Positions 1 through 5,595 of a stretch of DNA of 7,195 nt are shown piece after piece. The first letter of the stretch is position 1. Each line of letters begins with the position of its first letter. The stretch is taken from the NCBI GenBank assembly GCA_015222065.1, contig JADFUQ010000173.1:1-7195 (forward strand). The letters run 5' to 3'. A model generated the notes under the pieces. That model searched no databases, had not been told where the DNA came from, and saw nothing but the letters and a program-made list of their open reading frames with translations. The translations under genes were made by a program, and so were the position numbers. The stretch comes from Bacteroidota bacterium (GTDB taxonomy: Bacteria; Bacteroidota; Bacteroidia; Bacteroidales; VadinHA17).

Positions 1-2211
1 AAACAACCCCGCACACCTCATCCGATGGCTATGGCAATGGTCAATGATTTATTAGAAGTTGAAAATGCCGTTAGTTTGTCTCCTCTTTGGGGACCCGGCC
101 TCACTCGTCCAATTTTTTCAATGAGATATGAAGATAAACTTTTTGACGAACGGGAAGTTATTTCAGTGGACACCACATTTTTTGATGTCTTTACTTTTCC
201 ATTTATTGCCGGAGATCCAAAAACTGCTCTTAAAATTCCCTTTGGTATCGTTATTACCGAAAAAATTGCTAAGAAATATTTTGGGAATGAAGAAGCCATA
301 GGTAAAACCCTAAGAATAAATGATGAAATTGATTTAGCCGTTACCGGGGTTTTAGAGAATATTCCCACACATTCACATTTTAGCTTCGATTTTCTTGTTT
401 CTTATATTACATTGAAACCCCATGATGATTCCCAATATTATACCTGGAATGATTTCGGACATTATAATTATATTGTGCTTAACAACGCTGCTGACCCAAA
501 AACTGTTGAAAAAAAAATTTCCGGTTGGATAGGGAAATATATCGATTTTTCGGAGGAATATCAAGTAGCTTTGAAGCAAGGCACTAAAGGTTTTCAACTT
601 CAGCCCTTGACGAAAATTCATCTTCATTCGAATATGAGATGGGAACTGCAAACAAATGGCAACATTATGTACATTTATATTTTTTCAGCCATTGCTTTGT
701 TAATTATTGTCATCGCCAGTATTAATTTTATGAATCTTGCAACGGCATGTTCCATTAACCGGGCAATGGAAGTCGGTGTAAGGAAAACTGCCGGTGCTAC
801 ACGTAATCAACTCAGAATTCAGTTTATTGGAGAATCTTTCCTGCTTTGTCTTTTTGCGATGTTTGCAGCTCTTCTGTTTGTTGAGTTAATTCTCCCTATA
901 TTCAATAATTTTACTGGTAAGAACCTGGAAATAAATATTTTCAAAGATTGGGTGTTTGCTCTCATTCTAGCAGGGTGTACTTTCTTTTTAGGGATTTTCT
1001 CAGGCAGCTACCCTGCATTTTTCATGTCATCCTTTTCGTTAGTAAAATTACTGCAAAAGAAGATTGGATCCGAAGCAGCCCCGGTAAACATTAGAAAAGT
1101 CCTTGTGGTTTTTCAGTTTGCAATTTCTGTTTTTTTGATTATCAGCACTCTGGCTATCTACGATCAAATTAACTATTTAAAAAACAAAAACCTGGGATTC
1201 AATAAAGATCAAGTAGTGGTAATTCCTCTGAAAGATCAACGCATAAGACAAAAATTTGAAGCTATCAAGGAAGTTCTGCTTGAAAATCCTGATGTTTTAA
1301 TAGTGACCGGTTCATCGAACGTCCCTGGCAAACAATTCAACAGGAACCCTGTCGGATGGAGAACGAATGAAGATCCGGAATTATTTGCAGAAATTTGGAT
1401 AGATTACGATTTCTTTGATCTGCTTGAAATAAAAATGGCTCAAGGCAGAAGTTTTGCCAGAGAAATGGAAACTGATTCAATGAACAATTTTATTATCAAT
1501 GAAACGGCTTCCCGTTTATTTGACTGGGAAAATCCAATCAATGAAGAAATTACTTATTTCGGTGATATCGGCACTTATACGGGAGATATCATCGGCGTAA
1601 CAAATGATTTTCATTACCACTCCTTGCACCAACCCATTACCCCTTTGATAATTATGCTTGGAAATTATAATGCTTATAATAATTTACTCGTCAAAATACA
1701 CAATAAGAATATTGAACGGACACTTTATTTTCTCCAAAAAACATTCGAAAAACTTGATCCTGAACATATATACGAATATTCATTTTTAGATACAACTTTT
1801 AAGGAATCATATGAAGGAGAAGAACGCCTGGGAACGATCTTCTGGGTTTTCGCTCTGCTTGCAATCATCATTGCCTCGCTTGGATTGTTAGGACTTGAAA
1901 TGTTCATGGTTAAGCAACGAACTAAAGAAGTAGGAATCCGAAAAGTACACGGAGCGACAGCTTCAACAATTGTCACACTTCTCCTGAAAGAATTTTTAAA
2001 ATGGATCCTTGTTGCCAATTTAGTAGCATGGCCTGTTGCATATTTTGTCATGAATAACTGGCTGCAAAATTTTGCTTTCCAAACAAGAATCAAGGTGTGG
2101 GGATTCTTTGCAGCAGCATTAATTGCCGTAACAATAGCCATATTAACTGTCGGCTATCAAGCTCTGAAAGCTGGAAGAATTACTCCGGTTGACACTTTAA
2201 GATATGAATGA
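1..2211 (+). CDS. ABC transporter permease, MacB/FtsX family (5' partial)
   Basis: This is an inner-membrane permease that would pair with a separate MacB/LolD-like ATPase. Such proteins move substrates or transmit mechanical work across the envelope rather than import nutrients; the substrate is unknown. The frame is open to base 1, where it reads ...TPHP before the first ATG at 25. That run is typical of the periplasmic domain just after helix 1 in this family, so the true start lies upstream, with roughly 50-70 residues missing. Counting codons from base 1, residues 1-215 form a MacB-type periplasmic domain. The first FtsX unit has helices near 224-245, 277-300 and 316-338, with the ATPase-contacting motif EVGVRKTAGA at 257-266. 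A helix at 366-386 opens a second periplasmic domain (about 390-605). The second FtsX unit has helices near 612-634, 667-690 and 701-719, with the matching motif KEVGIRKVHGA at 642-652. The C-terminus PVDTLRYE is typical. No ATPase gene is visible in the window. No damage is seen. Confidence 0.93.
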   Translation, partial: KQPRTPHPMAMAMVNDLLEVENAVSLSPLWGPGLTRPIFSMRYEDKLFDEREVISVDTTFFDVFTFPFIAGDPKTALKIPFGIVITEKIAKKYFGNEEAIGKTLRINDEIDLAVTGVLENIPTHSHFSFDFLVSYITLKPHDDSQYYTWNDFGHYNYIVLNNAADPKTVEKKISGWIGKYIDFSEEYQVALKQGTKGFQLQPLTKIHLHSNMRWELQTNGNIMYIYIFSAIALLIIVIASINFMNLATACSINRAMEVGVRKTAGATRNQLRIQFIGESFLLCLFAMFAALLFVELILPIFNNFTGKNLEINIFKDWVFALILAGCTFFLGIFSGSYPAFFMSSFSLVKLLQKKIGSEAAPVNIRKVLVVFQFAISVFLIISTLAIYDQINYLKNKNLGFNKDQVVVIPLKDQRIRQKFEAIKEVLLENPDVLIVTGSSNVPGKQFNRNPVGWRTNEDPELFAEIWIDYDFFDLLEIKMAQGRSFAREMETDSMNNFIINETASRLFDWENPINEEITYFGDIGTYTGDIIGVTNDFHYHSLHQPITPLIIMLGNYNAYNNLLVKIHNKNIERTLYFLQKTFEKLDPEHIYEYSFLDTTFKESYEGEERLGTIFWVFALLAIIIASLGLLGLEMFMVKQRTKEVGIRKVHGATASTIVTLLLKEFLKWILVANLVAWPVAYFVMNNWLQNFAFQTRIKVWGFFAAALIAVTIAILTVGYQALKAGRITPVDTLRYE

Positions 2212-2302
2212 TATTATTAATTCCTGAATTTAATATTACAGAAAAAGAACAGATAGTAATTTTATGAATTATTAACTTAATGGTTAAAAGTGGTTTTCAT
2301 TC

Positions 2303-3493
2303 ATGGAGGTAATATTTTTAATAGGGTCAGTGCAGGCTGTATTTCTTGCAGTGCTAATTTTTAGTAAAAAAAACAAAGCAACAGCCGATTATGTTCTGGC
2401 ATTCTGGATGATCTTTATCGGCCTGCATTTACTATTTGAATATTTTAATTTTAATGAATTGCATCTGCAATACCCTCATCTTGCTGGTGTTAGTTTTTGT
2501 TTCCCAATTCTGCAAGGCCCTTTTATGTTCGTCTATATTGCTATTTTAATTGACGAAAGGGGGACATTTAAAAAATCATATCTTGGGCACGCAGTACTTT
2601 TTTTACTTTCAGTGATATATTTAATTTTTGATTTTTATTCTTTAAGCGGACCTGAAAAGATCAGTTACTACAATGAACTGTCAATGTCTCTCCCTATACC
2701 CTATAAAATTATAGGATTTCTAAATGTATGTGTAGGACCCGCATATATCATATGGTCATTAGTATTATTAAAAAAACACAGAAAAAATATTACCAACCAA
2801 TTCTCATATTCTGAACAAATCAATCTTGATTGGCTTAAGTATATAATAGCGGGTTTGGGATTTGTATGGGCAATAGTATTACTTACAAACATTGCAGAAG
2901 GCTTTATTAAAGGAATACCATATATTTTAGGAGGTAGGCTTATTTATGTTTCTACGACACTTATGGTATTTTTTCTGGGATATTTTGGGTTCAAACAATC
3001 TATAATTTTTTCCGATATATCTCTGGAAAGTGCCAGAATTGCGATAAAAAAACATATGGATCAGGTTCCAATCAAAACACAAACAATAAAAGTTGAATCA
3101 TACAGGCAACAAGCTGAAAAATATAAACATTCAGGGCTCAAACCAGTAGATGCTAAAACATATATTGATCATTTACTTGAGTATATGAAAAATGAAAAGC
3201 CATACCTGGAAAGTAAGTTAAGCATAAAGCAGCTTGCCGATCAAATAGACCTTACCACAAATTATTTGTCGCAAATAATCAATGAAATTCTAGGGAAGAA
3301 TTTTTTCGATTTCATTAATGAATATCGCGTAGAAGAGGTTAAGTATTGTATGGCTGATCCTAACTTTAGAAATTTTACCCTGCTGGCTATTGCGTATGAA
3401 TGCGGATTCAATTCTAAATCTTCATTTAACAGTATATTTAAGAAATATACAAACCTTACTCCTTCTGAATATCTCAAAACTATTGCAGCATAA
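2303..3493 (+). CDS. AraC-family regulator with seven-helix membrane N-terminus
   Basis: The 396-residue protein joins a membrane sensor to a DNA-binding domain. Hydrophobic segments lie near residues 2-20, 28-48, 62-83, 94-113, 135-156, 179-199 and 211-231. A polar linker (about 232-286) follows, then an AraC/XylS double helix-turn-helix at 287-396. The first HTH is SIKQLADQIDLTTNYLSQII (307-326). The second covers about 359-390 and contains the family signature (A-YECGF-S-SSF---FKK---LTPSEY). This architecture is common in Bacteroidota; it suggests a membrane-tethered transcription factor that reads a lipid, envelope or small-molecule cue, with signal and targets unknown. The ATG at 2303 is chosen because helix 1 begins at once after it. 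It lies 91 nt downstream of the permease on the same strand, so co-transcription is possible. That gap holds no convincing terminator and only a weak -7-like sequence (TAATTTTA at 2257-2264). Family assignment is sure; the regulated genes are inference. Confidence 0.93.
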   Translation: MEVIFLIGSVQAVFLAVLIFSKKNKATADYVLAFWMIFIGLHLLFEYFNFNELHLQYPHLAGVSFCFPILQGPFMFVYIAILIDERGTFKKSYLGHAVLFLLSVIYLIFDFYSLSGPEKISYYNELSMSLPIPYKIIGFLNVCVGPAYIIWSLVLLKKHRKNITNQFSYSEQINLDWLKYIIAGLGFVWAIVLLTNIAEGFIKGIPYILGGRLIYVSTTLMVFFLGYFGFKQSIIFSDISLESARIAIKKHMDQVPIKTQTIKVESYRQQAEKYKHSGLKPVDAKTYIDHLLEYMKNEKPYLESKLSIKQLADQIDLTTNYLSQIINEILGKNFFDFINEYRVEEVKYCMADPNFRNFTLLAIAYECGFNSKSSFNSIFKKYTNLTPSEYLKTIAA

Positions 3494-3581
3494 TCAAATA
3501 TTCCCTATAATTCCGGACGTTCAAACTTAAACTAATTGGTGTTAACCTATATGGTTGGACGACTGGCATTTGCTAATTGCC

Positions 3582-3589
3582 TATATTTG
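3582..3589 (+). promoter_or_regulatory. Candidate -7 element (TATATTTG) upstream of the SYLF gene
   Basis: The sequence matches the Bacteroidota -7 consensus TAnnTTTG exactly and ends 35 nt before the ATG at 3625, giving a short leader. The upstream element is poor: the nearest TTG (3555-3557) is separated by 24 nt rather than the usual 19-21. The 131-nt gap after the regulator gene fits an independent transcription unit. This rests on pattern matching only. Confidence 0.4.
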
Positions 3590-3624
3590 TCCCATACATT
3601 TTTTATTAACTAAATATTTTTATC

Positions 3625-4392
3625 ATGAAAACAATTAGAAATTTATTTTTGGCGACAGTTTTAATAATAAGTGTGAATTTAATTGCTGGCGCTACTAATG
3701 AAAACAGCAAAATGATTTCTAAACCGGATGCAGCAGTTAAACAAGGTACTTACTTCCAGGATGAAACAGAACTTAAAGAAAGAGCGAATAAGACACTTGA
3801 AAAAGCAGTTAAGGCCCTGGAAGATATTATGGAAGGCTATGAAAGTAGTATTCCGGTATCCATGTTGCAAAAAGCCGAAGGAATAGTAATTATTCCCGGT
3901 ACTGTGAAAATAGCTGTTGGAGTTTTAGGTGGCCAGGGTGGCCGCGGAATTGCATTGATTCATAAAGAAGATGGTTCATGGAGCAATCCATTCTTTGTTA
4001 TCCTCGGAGAAGGAAGTTTGGGATTTCAATTAGGGGCACAAATTTCAGATATAGTATTATTGTTCAAAGACCAGGATGACATTTTGGCTATTGAGAAAGC
4101 AGAAATAACTCTTGGAGCTGATGTTGGTGTTACTGCAGGCCCGGAGAGTAAAGGGTCAACTGCCAACACCGATATTGAATTTGACGCCGAAATCTATTCA
4201 TACTATCGTAGTAAAGGGCTTTTCGCCGGAGTGAGTATTAAAGGTGGGGTTTTGAAATACAATAATAACCTAAATAATGCCTTTTACGGCAAGGATGAAA
4301 TAACTACCAACGGTATATTCAATGAGGTTGAAACACCCTTTAATGAAAAAGTAAATGACTTTGTCCAGACTTTGATTAAATATAGCAAATAA
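3625..4392 (+). CDS. Secreted SYLF-domain (Ysc84/DUF500-like) lipid-binding protein
   Basis: The 255-residue protein begins with a Sec signal peptide: K2 and R5, a hydrophobic core at 7-21, and probable cleavage after AGA (about residue 23). No lipobox cysteine is present, so it is predicted to be soluble in the periplasm or secreted. An acidic, helical stretch (about 45-75) leads into a SYLF domain at about 78-222. Recognisable blocks are KAEGIVIIPGTVK (83-95), a glycine-rich turn (101-108), GSWSNPFFVILGEGSLGFQ (117-135), the LGADVGVTAGP region (163-173) and YYRSKGLFAG (193-202). Eukaryotic SYLF proteins (Ysc84, SH3YL1) bind phosphoinositides or actin; the bacterial role is poorly defined and often assumed to be lipid binding or stress related. 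Length is close to other stand-alone bacterial members. A terminator lies downstream and a candidate promoter upstream, so the gene appears monocistronic. Domain call is confident; function is not. Confidence 0.92.
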   Translation: MKTIRNLFLATVLIISVNLIAGATNENSKMISKPDAAVKQGTYFQDETELKERANKTLEKAVKALEDIMEGYESSIPVSMLQKAEGIVIIPGTVKIAVGVLGGQGGRGIALIHKEDGSWSNPFFVILGEGSLGFQLGAQISDIVLLFKDQDDILAIEKAEITLGADVGVTAGPESKGSTANTDIEFDAEIYSYYRSKGLFAGVSIKGGVLKYNNNLNNAFYGKDEITTNGIFNEVETPFNEKVNDFVQTLIKYSK

Positions 4393-4481
4393 GTTTTTTA
4401 TAATGTATAGATATTAAAATCATACTTTTCTGGAATAATGGGCATTGAAAGATACAAAATGCGTAAGCAAGAAATATTTTG

Positions 4482-4520
4482 ACCAGCTAGTATGCTCTGC
4501 TAGCTGGTTTTAATTTTTAT
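4482..4520 (+). terminator. Rho-independent terminator after the SYLF gene
   Basis: The arms ACCAGCTAG (4482-4490) and CTAGCTGGT (4500-4508) are perfectly complementary over 9 bp, and a G.T plus an A-T pair could extend the stem into the 9-nt loop. A T-rich tract (TTTAATTTTTAT, 4509-4520) follows at once. It lies 90 nt after the SYLF stop. It is the clearest intrinsic terminator in the window, and it sits very close to the next start codon at 4548. Confidence 0.85.
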
Positions 4521-4547
4521 ATCCTTACACTTTAAATAATAAAAAAA

Positions 4548-5426
4548 TTGACACTGGAAACTCATATAATAAAAGCCGTTAACTCTGAATTGTTTGTAAA
4601 AATTCATAATTCAGGTCACGAAGAAGCCATTATTTTGCTTCATGGAGGACCGGGAATCCCTGATTATCTGGATGAAGTGGCTGCTTTTTTAAGTAGAAAT
4701 TTTAAGGTTATTTCATTTGATCAGAGGGGGTGCGGTAAATCTATTGCCTATGATCAATCATTTTCTCTTAAGGAATATATTTATGATATAACTGAAATTG
4801 CCGATTTCTTTAAACTTGAGCGGTTTCATTTATTTGGCCATTCCTGGGGAGGTATGCTGGCTCAACTTTATGCAGTTGAACAACCGGGAAAATTGATCAG
4901 TCTGTTTTTATGCAACCCAAGTCCGGGAGCAGGCAAACAATGGAAGTTAATGGAAAAGAAAGTATTGGACTTCTATTGGCCAAGTATGAATACGATCGAT
5001 TCAATACAAATGGGAATTAACTACTTATTGACACAATTGGGAGGTAAATTGGAAGATATTGCAATCAAAAGAATTTATAAACAAGTCTGGAGAACATACA
5101 TTAAAAATATTTATTCTACATACAAAGCAGAAGAAGAGTGGTTAAATAACGTAAATAAAAAGGTTTTAACGGATACGAGGAGAGAAATTATGAAAATGGA
5201 TCGGTCTTTTCTGAATAAAGCAGGTTCATATAGTAATTTGCCGGTATTTTTCCTTTATGGAAGTCATGACATATACAAAGAATCAACCTATATTAACAAA
5301 ATAAGATGGCCCAATGCTCAATATATAGAATTGGAAGACTGTGGTCACTTGCCATGGATACAAGACAGGAATAACTTTCGTTCAGTACTTTCTCAGTTTT
5401 ATAACTTGGGTTTAACTATCATTTAG
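4548..5426 (+). CDS. Alpha/beta hydrolase, proline iminopeptidase-like (peptidase S33 type)
   Basis: This 292-residue serine hydrolase has no signal peptide and is probably cytoplasmic. The oxyanion-hole motif HGGPG (32-36) and DQRGCGKS (58-65) are typical of proline iminopeptidases, which release N-terminal proline from peptides, and of related hydrolases. The nucleophile elbow is GHSWGG (97-102), making Ser99 the nucleophile. The Asp is probably D241 (YGSHD) and the His is H267 (DCGHLPW), so the triad is complete. A helical lid lies between about 125 and 225. The GHSWGG elbow differs from the GGSWG of classical proline iminopeptidases, so an esterase or another small-amide hydrolase cannot be excluded. 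The start is TTG: an in-frame TAA at 4533 blocks upstream extension, and the first in-frame ATG (M103) falls after the nucleophile. The TTG lies 28 nt past the terminator T-tract, leaving little room for a separate promoter; none matching the Bacteroidota consensus was seen. Confidence 0.88.
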   Translation: MTLETHIIKAVNSELFVKIHNSGHEEAIILLHGGPGIPDYLDEVAAFLSRNFKVISFDQRGCGKSIAYDQSFSLKEYIYDITEIADFFKLERFHLFGHSWGGMLAQLYAVEQPGKLISLFLCNPSPGAGKQWKLMEKKVLDFYWPSMNTIDSIQMGINYLLTQLGGKLEDIAIKRIYKQVWRTYIKNIYSTYKAEEEWLNNVNKKVLTDTRREIMKMDRSFLNKAGSYSNLPVFFLYGSHDIYKESTYINKIRWPNAQYIELEDCGHLPWIQDRNNFRSVLSQFYNLGLTII

Positions 5427-5437
5427 AAAAAAACTCT

Positions 5438-5468
5438 TTGGGATACCTGGTGATTTTTCATAAATTTG
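5438..5468 (+). promoter_or_regulatory. Bacteroidota-type promoter, TTG-N20-TAAATTTG
   Basis: A TTG at 5438-5440 (within TTTG) is followed by exactly 20 nt and then TAAATTTG at 5461-5468, a full match to the -33/-7 pattern TTG-N19-21-TAnnTTTG used by the primary sigma factor of this phylum. The predicted transcription start is near 5472-5476. It begins 12 nt after the hydrolase stop and points toward the phosphoesterase-like gene, implying a leader of about 105-110 nt if that gene starts at 5582. It is the best promoter match in the window, judged by eye. Confidence 0.6.
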
Positions 5469-5484
5469 ATTATTTGTAATGCAG

Positions 5485-5595
5485 ATGAACACTAAAATAA
5501 CCAATCTTACCTTGGGTATTGGTGTTTTAAGTTCTATACTTCGTGAAAGCATTCTCAATGGTATGTCAGGATATTCATCTAATGAACAGACCTAA
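5485..5595 (+). CDS. Possible small ORF (36 aa) in the leader of the phosphoesterase-like gene
   Basis: An ATG about 10 nt downstream of the predicted transcription start opens a 36-residue frame (MNTKITNLTLGIGVLSSILR..., ending NEQT). The frame overlaps the proposed start at 5582 by 14 nt. The peptide is mildly amphipathic and I recognise no family. It could be an upstream ORF coupled to the next gene, or chance; a frame of this length is unremarkable in AT-rich DNA. Its placement directly after the promoter is the only reason to list it. Confidence 0.2.
   Translation: MNTKITNLTLGIGVLSSILRESILNGMSGYSSNEQT

Noticed and set aside
1725..2141. Open frame of 138 codons on the minus strand inside the permease gene.
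   Set aside because: It is antisense to a clearly conserved coding region, shows no recognisable domain, and is a shadow of the real frame.
2257..2264. TAATTTTA as a -7 element for the regulator gene.
   Set aside because: It lacks the final G and has no TTG at the right distance upstream.
2222..2272. Short AT-rich hairpins (AATTC-CT-GAATT and TAATT-TTATG-AATTA) after the permease, considered as a terminator.
   Set aside because: The stems are 5 bp and AT-rich, one has a 2-nt loop, and neither is followed by a T-tract.
3544..3556. Small inverted repeat AACC-TATAT-GGTT upstream of the SYLF gene, considered as an operator.
   Set aside because: The arms are only 4 bp and do not extend outward; this is expected by chance in AT-rich DNA.
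5427..5581. Search for a terminator or structured RNA between the hydrolase and the phosphoesterase-like gene.
   Set aside because: No stable stem with a T-tract or riboswitch-like structure was seen; only the promoter and the doubtful small ORF are supported.
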